Positions 11,951 through 22,733 of a DNA stretch of 64,000 bases are shown piece by piece. The position numbers and the translations under genes were made by a program. Numbering within the stretch: the first letter of the stretch is position 1; each line of letters opens with the position of its first letter. The stretch comes from Paulownia fortunei (lineage: Eukaryota > Streptophyta > Magnoliopsida > Lamiales > Paulowniaceae). The DNA lies in NCBI GenBank assembly GCA_019321725.1, contig CM033116.1:8078841-8142840 (forward strand). Direction: 5' to 3'. Under the pieces are notes generated by a model that saw only the letters and a program-made list of their open reading frames with translations, was not told where the DNA came from and ran no database searches.

Positions 11951-12899
11951 GAGCCATATGCTACTGCCTTTCCTTTTTTTTTCCTTTGGAGGTATCATCA
12001 GCAAATAGAGAATTAGAAGTAAACACCAAATCATAACTTCACACTGCTTAAACCTCAATCAAAAGTAGTACCACAACACAAATCCAAAAGCATAAAATAA
12101 CAAAAACCCCTCCTTAATCATTTTGTACTACCAGGATAACCAAATACACCAAGTATTAGAAAAATATCCCTAACTAGATACAATATTCATGCTCAACTTC
12201 AAATCAACCATTAAAGGCCAGCAATCAACACCTCAATCAACATAAATTTCATAATTGGAGGTAGTTCGACGACCAATATTATAGCAAGTACAGAGCACGT
12301 AGAATGAATTAAACTCATTTAATGGCAATGCACAGTAAGTGTTTGCGAATATGCCCACACCAAAAGCATGGGACCAATACTCCCAAATTTACATCAAGCC
12401 AAACCCAATGTATTTCACATGTAGCCCAGCAGAAGAAATACATAGATCATCAAATTTGACTCAACAATTAAGCCCTTGCCCAAACCACTTTCCTAGGATA
12501 CAATGTACACTCCAAAAGCCCAATAAATAACCAAGGTGGATTTATGCCACAAAATCCAAGTTTTAAAGTTGAAGTGACTGACCAGGCTAAGTGGATTACG
12601 ATGGTGTGATGGTGGAATTCTAGCTTTGTGGTGTGTGAATGGAAGGGGTGAATAACTATTGTCCAAGGAGAGGATTTTGTGCAAGCAAGTGGTGTGGGTA
12701 GCATGGAGATTTTGGAGACTATAAGTGTATAGAGATGGTGGAATGGAGGGGTTGATGGGAGAAAAATATTAGAGGAATTAGGAAGGGGTTTAGGGCAAGG
12801 GCTTTGGGTCTCAATTTGTGAGAGTAAAGAATTCAAAAGGTTCAAATTTTTTGGGAAAATAAAGAATAAAAGATCAATTTTTAATTTTTCGAATGAACT
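11951..12899. other. Non-coding leader-like DNA of gypsy element C
   Basis: Lies between the gag-like remnant and an LTR-like fragment, so it could be the untranslated leader of the same minus-strand element. Minus-strand frames of up to 144 codons exist at 12,468-12,902, but their composition (Pro/His/Leu runs) matches no family I know. I did not find a clear primer binding site. Confidence 0.3.
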
Positions 12900-13435
12900 C
12901 ACTCCGCGACTCTGAGATATAGCGCCTCAACACGAGATATACTGGAGTTTTTGAAGAAGTTGCATTATGGCTCCTGAAAATGGCACTAGGCGCCGTTCTA
13001 TCTAGAAATTGTATGATAGATTCGTGTCGTGGATCCAAACTTTAGCGTTGACAACATGTCTGGAATTTTTACACAAAGTTGCACAGAGGCTTCAATGCAA
13101 TGGCACTAAAACTTTAAGTTAGTGGTACTGGGGCTCTAGATTGGGAAGCCACGGAGCAAAGTACACTTGAATTGTATTCCAAACCTGCATTGTGGCTCCA
13201 ATCTGCATGTTGGGGCACTAATATCTTTAAGCGAACTCGTGTTACTGCTCCTTAAAGTGGCCCGGCCCGTCAATGTCACCTTGTGCCCATTTTTTTCTTT
13301 TTTAACATAAGAATAGCAAACAACGCAAATCCCAAGCAACATTCAACATAATAATAAACCTAAAAAAAATTCAACATAACAATACACCTAAAACAAAAAT
13401 GCCAAAACAACCACAAAAGTGACAAAAAAAAACCC
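12900..13435 (-). mobile_element. Gypsy LTR fragment (element D, possible 5' LTR of C)
   Basis: The segment at 13,290-13,435 matches the start of LTR C (10,170-10,281). Inside lies a series of 'ggctcc'-like motifs (12,970, 13,085, 13,130, 13,190, 13,245), comparable to the motif series in LTR A. If it pairs with LTR C, the two LTRs bracket the gag-like ORF as a ~3-kb non-autonomous element. The pairing rests on one ~130-bp match, so it is tentative. Confidence 0.45.
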
Positions 13436-14163
13436 AAGTCCTAAATATTCTTAGGTTTTAGTGTTTCTAATTCTCCCCAAGAAAAAGCCCCCAAAACAAA
13501 GTAAAAATCATGTTTTCAATTTTTCTCTCCAATAGGAACCCCAACTCAAGCCGTGGTATCAAACATTCTGTTTAAATGGGGTTGTGGTGCTAAACATGCC
13601 ATCACATTTCTAGTGCATGATGTGGTATGATCTATCCAACATATTAAAACTAATTTTTGACCTTCTTCTCGGACGAATTGACTCGTGGTAACTTAATATA
13701 AATTGTACCCCTATTTGTTGTCTTTATATAGCCTCGTGAATCATCTCAATATCTAGTCTTAGGAGAAGTCAAGCCAAAAATACAAAGATGTACCACATTT
13801 GGAAGTTTCAATTAACTGCTAATTATTTAATTCGACTTTTTCTCCTTAAAAAAGAATCAACTTGGCTTAATAGTCAACATAAAAGTTGTAGATTTATCTG
13901 TGATCTTTCCAATGAGATTAATCAGGTCAATAGGGATCTTGGGCAAAATGTTATGCCCAAAATGTAAAAACCGCATCAATAGAGCAACGGTGGGGATTTT
14001 TCAAATTTTTAACCAAATTTTTATTATTATTTTATTTTCTTTCTCCTATTGTTGTTATCTACAAGATTGTAAATGAAATGCATAAAAAACAACCAAAAAT
14101 ACTTGAAATGTACAAAATGATAAGTTAATATCTTTGGAATAATTGGAATAAAACCAACTCACA
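13436..14163 (-). mobile_element. Gypsy element B, 3' LTR fragment
   Basis: By position and similarity this is the start of the 3' LTR of element B. The segment 14,040-14,163 resembles the start of LTR A at 6,480-6,600 ('aaaaccaactca' directly at the boundary). A TATA-like 'tttatatag' on the plus strand at 13,724 would read away from the element. The lower end is cut by fragment D at about 13,436. Confidence 0.5.
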
Positions 14164-15535
14164 AATACACATAAACTTAAGCATTTGCTTTCACTCAACC
14201 ATTGAAACATCATTCAGCCTCAAAGATCACTAAAGGCAGTAATTTAGAGAATTTTAAAAATATACTCATGTCTAAAATGTTAACTTGCTTGCCAAATTCA
14301 ATGATACTTAATGACTATGTGTGTGTGCATATAGGCATTTCATTTAATCAAATTCGTTTATAAACCTATTCCCCGAATAGGTTTATAAAGTCAAGTGCTT
14401 TCTTAAGATTCACTTTGTATGAGATGTAATGATTTTTCCCAATTCCGTAGGCTTACTTTTCATATTAATCTCCACTAATGTAGATAATCATAGCAACAAA
14501 AATCAAAAAGACTTTCAACATTTATAATATGTGGCTTGGGTCATGGAAGGTTATTTGAATAGTTAAATGGCTCAAAATTACCAGAAATATATAGAACTGT
14601 GATGGCCAAAACCAATCTCCCAAAAATTATACCCTTAGCTCACTCTTTGGTTTTGTCATTTGACACCTTTTTTACATTATATCTTTTTCTTTTCCTACAT
14701 TTCTTTCTCTTCACATGTTTTTTTTATTTTAGCTTCCAAGTATAAACTACAACAAGAACAAAGAAAATAAGGTGAGATAAACTAAAAATAGGGCTTGATG
14801 CAAGCTAAAAATCTGATCCTAAGCTAAAATAAGAAAAAAAAAACAATTGTAAGAAAGACACTACGAAAATAAGAAGAAAATAAAATGAAATGGGTTTTCC
14901 AAGAAGCACTTAGTTTATAATCATAAGCCAGACTATCAGTGAGGGTCAACAAGTTGGTTCTGCAACAGTAATGGTGGACTTTTGCAAATCCCCTCGATCT
15001 TCAATAAATGCTTTAAGCCTTTAGCGATTGATTTTGAATTTGTGATCTTCACTTTGAATTTCAACGGCACCATGTGAAAAAATTTGAACCATTTTGAACG
15101 ATCCAAACCTCCTCGATCGTTCCTTACCTAGAAATAAATGTAAGTGAAAATTAAACATCAAAACTTTTTTACCAGCAGCAAACACTCACCGCACAATATG
15201 ATTATCATGCCATATTTTTGTTTACTTCTTGTAGAGTTTGGTATTCTCATAAGCCCTTTGGCAAAATTTATGCAATTCATTCAATTACAATAAATGATGT
15301 TCACCCCCTACTTGAGGGTCAAAATCCACTTCTTTACTGCCTAGTACGCTTGATGCTCCAACTCAATTGGTAAGTGACAAGCTTTTCCATGCACCAAAAA
15401 ATGAGATGACATGCCAATTAGGGTCTTGTATGTAATGTGATACGCCTAGAGTGCATTATCAAGCTTTATAAACCGATCCTATGAGAAGAGTTCACCAATT
15501 TCTCCAAAATCCACTTCAACTCTCCATTAGATATC
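14164..15535 (-). mobile_element. Gypsy element B, 3' internal untranslated region
   Basis: 14,164-14,760 is homologous to 6,601-7,198 of element A. It holds a decayed purine tract at 14,164-14,178. No coding frame is recognisable between here and the integrase remnant, except possible C-terminal integrase material near 15,000-15,500 ('KFGDLKV'-like, too broken to call). Confidence 0.5.
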
Positions 15536-15850
15536 TCATCTTGTCCATTGAGGATAATAAGTAGTAGCAACTCTATGTGAGACCCCATACTTGGCCAAAA
15601 GAATATCAAGGTGTTGGTTGCTGAAGTGCTTACGCTCATCACTTATAAATGAGTGAAAATATTTTTTTCCTAAGAAATTCATCACCACCTTAGAATCATT
15701 TATTGGAAATGTAACAACTTCAACCCACTTGAAAATATAGTCCACCGCCACAAGGATGTGGTAGTTATTGTAAGACAGTGGAAATAGACTTATAAAGTTT
15801 ATGCCCCAAGTGTTAAATAACTCAACTTCAAGAATATTATTCAATGGCAT
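15536..15850 (-). pseudogene. Gypsy integrase fragment
   Basis: A 104-codon open frame covers the central part of a Ty3/gypsy integrase: ILVAVDYIFKWVEV, then a fragment ending LLAKYGVSHRVATTYYPQW. The segment where the family normally has the first catalytic aspartate reads WGINF here, so that residue appears to be Asn. The second acidic residue survives in ISDERKHF. The upstream zinc-finger part is missing or too broken to see. Part of element B. Confidence 0.75.
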
Positions 15851-16184
15851 CTCATGGTTGCTCGAAATGTTCTTAGTTCATCGACTCAAGGATGCAGTGA
15901 CCACCAAGAAAAGATGAGTGACAATGGTGAAGTATACACAGAGTCTAATCATCTAGGATACACCTCCTTATGATTTCATCTTGCACAATGAATACACAAA
16001 AGGGATCTTCCCAATGCTTAACATCAGAAATAAATTTCTTTTTCTTGTTGACGAATTTGATTAGGTGGAAAGATATTGCTAGATAAATTATTCATAAAGT
16101 CTGTATACCGAAGAAGCTTTTTGGTAATAATGAAGAAAAGCTGCTCATCCAAAAATATCTCATTGATAGGGCCTTTGTGATCTC

Positions 16185-16370
16185 TTATCCCTCATGTAGC
16201 TCTAACCAAGATAAATGACCAGCAATTACGTTCTTGACTTCCTTCTTATCTCTGATCTCCAAATCAAACTCTTGCAGCAACAACACCCATCGAATTAGCT
16301 TAGGCTTTGCATCCTTCTTCTCAATCAAATACTTTATGGTAGAATAGTTAGTATAGATTATGACCTCCAT
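16185..16370 (-). pseudogene. Gypsy RNase H fragment
   Basis: 61 codons matching the RNase H end of a gypsy pol, with the family-typical stretches [20 protein letters not shown] and [19 protein letters not shown]. This is the segment just before the integrase in gypsy elements, and it lies in the expected order. More remnants of the RT palm and RNase H occur between 16,400 and 17,000 in broken frames. Confidence 0.75.
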
Positions 16371-17024
16371 AGTCTGAATTTGTCATAGGAAAAGACCAAA
16401 ACTAGGTGTTATTTCTCAATTGTTACGTAGTTCATATGTGCATCAGTTAGTGTACGACTACCTAGTCTATAACTTGAAAATTTCCACTATCCTAACACTG
16501 CTCCAATGGCAAAGTCACTAGCATCACATATAAACTCAAAAGGTAAATCCCAATTAGAAGCAACAATAACAGGGGCTGAAACTAGTGTAGTTTTTAAATA
16601 ATAAAAAGCATCAAGACAATCATAATCAAATCTAAAAGGTACCTCTTTCATGAGAAGATTGCAAAGAAGCTTGGTGATCTTTGGAAAAATATTTGATAAA
16701 GTGTCTATAGAATCCCGTATAGCCTAGAAAGCTTCTAACTCCTTTGACTAAAATGTGCAGTGGCAACTTCTCAATGGTCTCGATTTTTGGCATAATCCAC
16801 TTCAATGTCATTTGCAGATGTTTTGTGGCCTAGGACAATTCTTTCTTACACCATAAAATAACACTTCTCCAAATTCAAAACCAAGTTGGTTTATTCACAC
16901 TTTTTAAGCACAAGTGTCAAATTCTACAAACAAACATATAAAAATTCACCAAAAACTAAAAAATTATCCATAAATATCTCAATAAAATATACACAAGTGA
17001 AAAGTGGCTGGTGTATTTCCCAAA

Positions 17025-17648
17025 TCAAAGACTTATGCCTGTAGGCAAAAATGCGATAAGAACATATGAAAGTAGTCTTTTCTTGGTCTTCAAGTGCAAT
17101 AGAAATTTGATGTAACCAGAATAATTATCTAGGAAGCAATAATAAGAATGAAGAACTAACCTATCAAGCATTTGATCAATGAAAGATAAAGGAAAATGGT
17201 CTTTACTAGTAGCTTTATTTAGCTTCCTATAATCTATGCACACACACTAACTACTGACAGTCCTAGTGGAAATCAACTTATTATTTTTATTTTCCACCAT
17301 AGTTATCCCTCTTTATTAGGTACAATTTGCACAGGACTTATCCAAACACTATCGAAAATAGGGCAGATAATACGTGTATCAAGTAGTTTCAAAACCTCAG
17401 TTCTTACTAACTCTTTAATGTTAGGAGAGTTAATGTTGATGTTCCACAAAAGGCTTGTAATTATCTTGCATCAAGATCTTGTGTATGTATATAGAGGGAC
17501 TAATGCCTTTGATGTCAGCAATAGACCATCCTAATAATGTCTTATAGTCCCTCAGCACCCTCAATGGATTTTCTTCATGTACTTCATTCAAAGTAGTGGA
17601 AATAATAATAGGAAAAGTAGAAGATTCACACAAAAAGGCATACCTCAA
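17025..17648 (-). pseudogene. Gypsy reverse transcriptase fragments
   Basis: Two open pieces. 17,648-17,430 contains LRVLRDYKTLLGWSIADIKG, the conserved stretch before the RT in plant gypsy pols. 17,243-17,025 contains CIDYRKLNKATSKDHFPL and LDRLVLHSYYCFLDNYSGY, where the aspartate in FLD is the first catalytic residue of the RT palm. A gap with stops separates them. Part of element B. Confidence 0.85.
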
Positions 17649-18056
17649 GTCGTTTGGTAATTACTTAAGTTTTGGAATGGATAGATTCTCTACAGAAGGT
17701 ATTGGTCGTGTAGGCGCCTTCCCAAGATCTTGAAATGGACCTTTGATAAACACAAGTGGTGATGCATCAAGCCTTTTCAAACACTCAATGATCTCTTCAT
17801 TATCTATTTTGGTGACTCCCATCAAATAGGCCTCAAGATGATCTATGGGATAACTAGCACAGAAGACTTATTTAACATAATCCTCAGTAGCATCAACTCT
17901 CATAGACCTATCTTTCTCATTGGGATATTTAGTTAGCTTAAAGACATTGAAAGTGACTTGCTCCTTTTATACCCTTAATATCAGTTGACCCTTCTGCACA
18001 TAAATGACAGTCATTCCCACTGCTAAGCAAGGTCTACCAAAAATAAATGAGATTTC

Positions 18057-18278
18057 TTAGTCTTCCACCATGTCTAGCATAATGAAATCTGCTGGGATGA
18101 TGAATTTGTCCACTTTCACCAACATATTTTCTATGATTCGCGTGGAAGACTTGATGGACCTATCAACCAGTTGCAAGGAGATAGTAGTAGGTTTAGCTTC
18201 TCCAAGCCCAAGTTTATCTATCAAATTAATACTTATACCAAGATCGTATAAATTTTTATCAAAAAAATGAATTTCCAA
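18057..18278 (-). pseudogene. Gypsy aspartic protease fragment
   Basis: 73 codons with YDLGISINLIDKLGLGEAKP and then LQLVDRS. This is the retropepsin-type protease segment found between gag and RT in plant gypsy elements. The active-site Asp and Gly of DLG are retained, with Leu where most proteases have Thr or Ser, as is usual in this plant group. Stops on either side break the polyprotein. Confidence 0.75.
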
Positions 18279-18537
18279 TGGAGTAAGGAATCATTAAACT
18301 CCCTGGATCTTTCAACTTGTGAGATAGCTTCTTTTAGAGAATGGGGCTGCAATTCTTAGTTAGCATCACTATCTTATATTCCTCCAAATTTCTCTAGTTG
18401 GACAGGACTTCCTTAATGAACTTTACATAGTTGGGCATATACTATAAAGCATCTGCAAAATGAATGTTAATGTGCAATTTGTTAAACACATACAAAAACT
18501 TAGAAAATTGTTTATCTAGTTTTTATTTCTAAAAACG

Positions 18538-19990
18538 CTAAGCAAATGGGATGGGCAACACATATGGTAGACAGTTGTCTGGACACAACTTTGACTTTGG
18601 TTTCTCATCTTTCTTGTTTGGTGTTTCATCAAACTCCTCAACTATAATCTTCTTTGTCGACTTCTTTATTTCAGTAATTTTTCTTTTAGGTTCCATCAAC
18701 TCCTTACCACTTTGAAGAATTATGGCTTGCACATTCTACTTCAGGTTCGTCTCAGTGTTACTTATAAAAAAGCCTTGAGTTCTTGAATTGAGCATGCTCG
18801 CTATTTAGCCTACTTTAACCTCCAAGTTCTGGATTAGATATTGCTTGGTTTTCCAAAGTGGTATCCATTCTTGCCATAAATTAATTTGTGTTATTAGTCA
18901 ATTGTGCAAGAGCCCCTTCAAGTGAAACCTTAGGTGGTTGTTGAGGTTGAAAATTGGAAAGTAGTGGTGGTCTCATTGCATTTTGCCCATTCCTCCAATA
19001 AAAGTTTGGATAATTGTGCCATTCGGATTGTAAGTATTAGAGTATGGGTTGTTTTGCCTATTAGCATTTCCCACAAATTATTCTTGTTTTGGTTGAGATG
19101 GGGCAAATAAATTCCCAACTTTTTCTGTCTATTACAAAAATTACAGACCTCAACTGTTGTGGAAATTGCATTAGTAGTGAAAGAATCAAACTACTGAGAT
19201 AGTGTGGCCACTTGAGTAGTGACTGCAGTTAGAGCATCTATCTCTCACTTCATGAATCCTAAATACTTTCTTTGGTGTAATTCTCTTTGAAAGCCACTTA
19301 CAAGCATTTACAACCATGGTCTCAAGTATATCATAAGCTTCCTCATATGTTTTTCCCACAAGTGTGCCACCAGCTACTGCATCAACCAAAGCTTGGGTTG
19401 AGCCATTAGACCTATTATAAGGTATGACCTTGCAACTAATTCAGTTAACTGTAATGTGGACACCTCCTCACAAATCCTTATATCTTTTGCAAGCCTCATC
19501 CAGTGATTCCAATCATACTGAGCAAAGGTAGTGATGTCATTCTGTATCTTTGCCATCTTAGCTGATGGGAGGAATTTAGCTAGAAAAGTCTGAGCTAAGT
19601 CGACCCAAGTAGTGATTGACCCAGCTGGTAACGAGTTCAACCAAATCTCCACATTGTCTCTAATGAGAAAGGGAATAATCTCAATCTAATGACATTATCA
19701 GTAATGCCAATGTGCATAAAAGTATCACAAATTTTGAGAAAATTAGCTGTAGGTAAGTTGGGAGCCTCGTTAGGTAGTCTACAGAATTAATTAGCCATAA
19801 TCATCTGAATGATTGTCGATTTGATCTTGAAAATTATTAGCCTAAATGGTAGGGAGCCTGATTCGCAAAAGAGTCTCATTAACCATAAGTATTGAATAGT
19901 CACAAAGTGTCCTATTATTGACCCCAATTGCTTAATGTAATGGTGCATTTTTGTTGCCATCTGCTGCATTTTCATTTTTCAGGGCTTGTT
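18538..19990 (-). pseudogene. Gypsy gag fragments
   Basis: Open pieces on the minus strand together resemble a plant retrotransposon gag. 19,652-19,374 has WLNSLPAGSITTWVDLAQTF and AKFLPSAKMAKIQNDITTF, the core of the gag domain. 19,389-19,186 continues with VDAVAGGTLVGKTYEEAYDI. 18,732-18,538 has AIILQSGKELMEP, the linker before the protease. They are in more than one frame and separated by stops. Confidence 0.8.
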
Positions 19991-20203
19991 TGTAATATTT
20001 TGGAAGCTTCTCTCTTTTCTTTTGATTTTTTTCGCAAATTTTTTGAATTTTTGAGTCAAAGAGAATTGAGACTTTACTTTCAAATTTTCTCATACAACTA
20101 AGAAAAGCCTTTGAGAATGTAAGAGCAATAGTTAAAGCTAATAAAAGAGAAAATTAAAATTAAAATTAGAGTTACTGGGTATCAATATTAAAAAAACAAA
20201 CAG

Positions 20204-20220
20204 TCCCAGCAACGACGTCA
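20204..20220 (-). other. Primer binding site (tRNA-Asp type) of element B
   Basis: The minus strand reads TGACGTCGTTGCTGGGA. It matches the tRNA-Asp-type primer site of Athila elements (TGGCGCCGTTGCCGGGG) at 13 of 17 positions, and all four differences are transitions, as expected from cytosine deamination. It lies directly inside the 5' LTR and upstream of gag. Confidence 0.75.
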
Positions 20221-21242
20221 AAAACTTATTATGGGTTTCATGATAGCAAGTGCACATTATCTTGAACAAGTAATAGAGTTATGAATATGTATCATTCTCA
20301 CGAGAACTGTATGTTACTAAGTGCTGAAATTATGTTAACTCTAATTTTTTTTGAACAAACAAAAGAAAATATTAATTAATGCAAACTAATACTAAACTAT
20401 TGCACAAAAGAAAATAAGGATAAACTTCAATGATTTTAAAACTCGGGATTTATGACTTCACCATCACTAGTCAGATTTCAACAATCGATCACATCAATTT
20501 TAATTTATTTTTCTAAATGATAGTTGAGAATCCCTCAATTATTTAATAATCTCTTCCAAAATCTAATAAAAATTTAATCAATTGTTGTTCCAACAAATCA
20601 TTGGGCACTATGATCTCAATTAAGATTATACAAATAATATAAGTTTATTTCTATTTCACATGCAATTCATGAATTTATACACATTGAACTAAACACATAA
20701 ATCACCTTCAAGATCATTATGATTAACAATTCTTCCAATTAATGGCCGATCAAGTGCAAGCATTAAATTCCATGTAGAAAAATCAACTAGGAAAAATAAA
20801 TATTTAATTTAATTGAAAGAGAAATTCAAATCATCCTAATTAGTTTACATCAAAATACTATATTAAATTTTTGTTTTAATTGATGTTTTTCTTTTTTTAA
20901 AGTTTACATTTTAGAAAATTTATTTTTTTGTAACAAATTAATAGAGAACTTAGTCCATAATCATGACTAACAAATCCATAGACAAACTTAAATTCATCGC
21001 AAAATCAAAGAAAAAAGAAAAAAGAAGAGAAAAATCTGGAAAATCTTGAAGGATAAAACCCCATTCTTGATCTCTATAGCCCTTTGGCTTTTGCTTTTCT
21101 CTTGCTTCTCAAATTCTTTTCAGTCAAAAAAAGTCCCTAAATTCTTGAAAGATTTTTTCTTTTATAGTTCCCCAAAAGAAACCCCAAAAATCGAGTTAAA
21201 ACTCGCATTTTTATTTTTTTCGCTAAGGCTGCGGCTCAACAA
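20221..21242 (-). mobile_element. Gypsy element B, 5' LTR (truncated)
   Basis: Homologous over most of its length to LTR A (5,200-6,130). It ends beside the primer site at 20,221. The outer part is cut near 21,242, right after a 'gctgcggctcaa' motif that LTR A also has at about 6,133 ('ccgtggctcaa'). So the motif-rich U3 portion is missing. A plus-strand frame of 67 codons at 21,046-21,249 is antisense to the LTR and is not called as a gene. Confidence 0.7.
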
Positions 21243-22330
21243 TTGGTGACCCAAAAATAAGTGGTATAAAACCTGCAAGTACACGATGTTAATAAGTAAT
21301 AAAGAGTCAGTAGAGTATTGTATCCCTAGGGAGTACATGTGTAAGTACCAAATATAAATTACCTAAGCTATATTTGACCTAACAGTTGCGGTGGTGGTTG
21401 AATTAAAATGCAACAACTACTAATTTTAACAAAAGCAATTAAAACCTAAGGAGATTAGGGGATTGAATTCAATACTAAGAAGAGTCAAGACATTGGTTAG
21501 TCATCCTATATTGTTATGAACCTAGCTTAATTGTGATTAGGAATTATGCAGGTTGTGTGACGGTGGATTTTTCTAATGTAATTGGTGCTCTCTCTCGAGT
21601 TGGACCAAATCTACTCCTAGTAAGCCATCGGTGCCATCTCTAGCTACGAGCCATCCTACTAAGAGTGCATTGAACTTTGTGAAGGTTTTCATAATTCAAG
21701 AATTTTCGAGATGCTAATTTTAAATATGTTGTGAAATCAGATTGGAGATAAACGTGTTGAATATGGAGATATGCTTGATTTGGTTTGATAAAGAAATAGA
21801 AGATCTTGGAGGATCTTCAATATAAGACAACAAATCAAGATAATGATCTAGTCTTGATATTCAACTATCAACACCCGATTTCATGGGATTCTGGTTTGAA
21901 TGAAAATAAACATGTGGATGAACAGTATTGTGCCACAAGTAATTCAAGATTGAGATGAGTCAACTCACATACATTTTTGGGAAGAAGAATGTAAAGGTTT
22001 TTTGGAGAAGACAACATCATGCATATGAAGGAGTTCAGAGTTGTTGGAAGTCCAACAGCGTTAATTAAATCAAGGGGATCTCACAAGAACATCTAATTGG
22101 TTGAATACAAATAATGATTTTAATTTAAGAGTGACTGTTCAAATTGTTTTAAGTCCATATATTGTATTATTTAAATTGACAATAATTAGTGATTTATTCT
22201 TTCTCTAAACGTAGCATTGTGAGTAGGATATTTATATTCGAAGCACGTTAAAAATTTATTTATTAATTTTACGATTTCATTGTGTGTTTCAACTTGATAT
22301 TACAACACTATTAACAACATTAATCGTTCA
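21243..22330. mobile_element. Probable gypsy LTR fragment of another family
   Basis: Begins with 'cctgcaagtacacgat', followed by 'gagtattgtatccctagg', a typical inner LTR end of plant gypsy elements read in reverse. The words 'ctctctcgagttggacc' near 21,595 recall 'cctctctcgagt' in the fragment at 56,735-57,440. No internal region could be assigned. The rest (21,720-22,330) is AT-rich and non-coding in appearance. Confidence 0.4.
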
Positions 22331-22733
22331 AGTTGATGTTAGAATACTCCAAATAACAGTAAGTTGAACTTACTTAGGATTGGGCAACAAATTATTTGTC
22401 ATTCTTTATTAAATGAATCATGCTAATTGAAATACCTATTAAAATTGATCAATTTCTTTGAAAAGCCCAAAAAGCGGACAAGTTGAAATCAATTCTTTAA
22501 TTATAAAGAAAGAGATGACAAAAATTTATGTGCAAAACAAACAATTAATGAAAGTATAATTTATTCCATCCCAAAGAATCAAAGAATTTCAAGTGGTCAA
22601 TTCTTCACACCTATCAATTTATTTCTTATGCCCAAATAATTCTCTACTCATTTTTCACCACAACCACATGCACGCAAAGGGTGTAATGTCATACGTGCAG
22701 CGCCGGCCAATCAGAACACGCCGACAATAACCG
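22331..22733. other. 3' flank of the EXO70 gene
   Basis: AT-rich non-coding DNA up to about 22,640, then GC content rises toward the EXO70 stop codon at 22,734. A 92-codon minus frame at 22,655-22,933 mostly overlaps the EXO70 reading frame and is a shadow. Confidence 0.5.

Larger units (their letters stand above)
13436..21242 (-). mobile_element. Athila-like Ty3/gypsy retrotransposon (element B), degenerate
   Basis: A recognisable full element on the minus strand, in the order 5' LTR fragment (21,242-20,221), primer site (20,220-20,204), gag (about 19,990-18,540), protease (about 18,280), RT (about 17,250), RNase H (about 16,370), integrase (15,850), 3' untranslated internal region (14,900-14,164) and 3' LTR fragment. 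The domain order RT-RH-INT defines Ty3/gypsy, and the tRNA-Asp-type primer site fits the Athila group. Every ORF is broken by stops and frameshifts, so it cannot code for active protein. Confidence 0.8.

Noticed and set aside
12468..12902. 144-codon minus-strand open frame
   Set aside because: No family recognised, His/Pro/Leu-rich composition, overlaps another open frame, and lies inside gypsy-type non-coding DNA.
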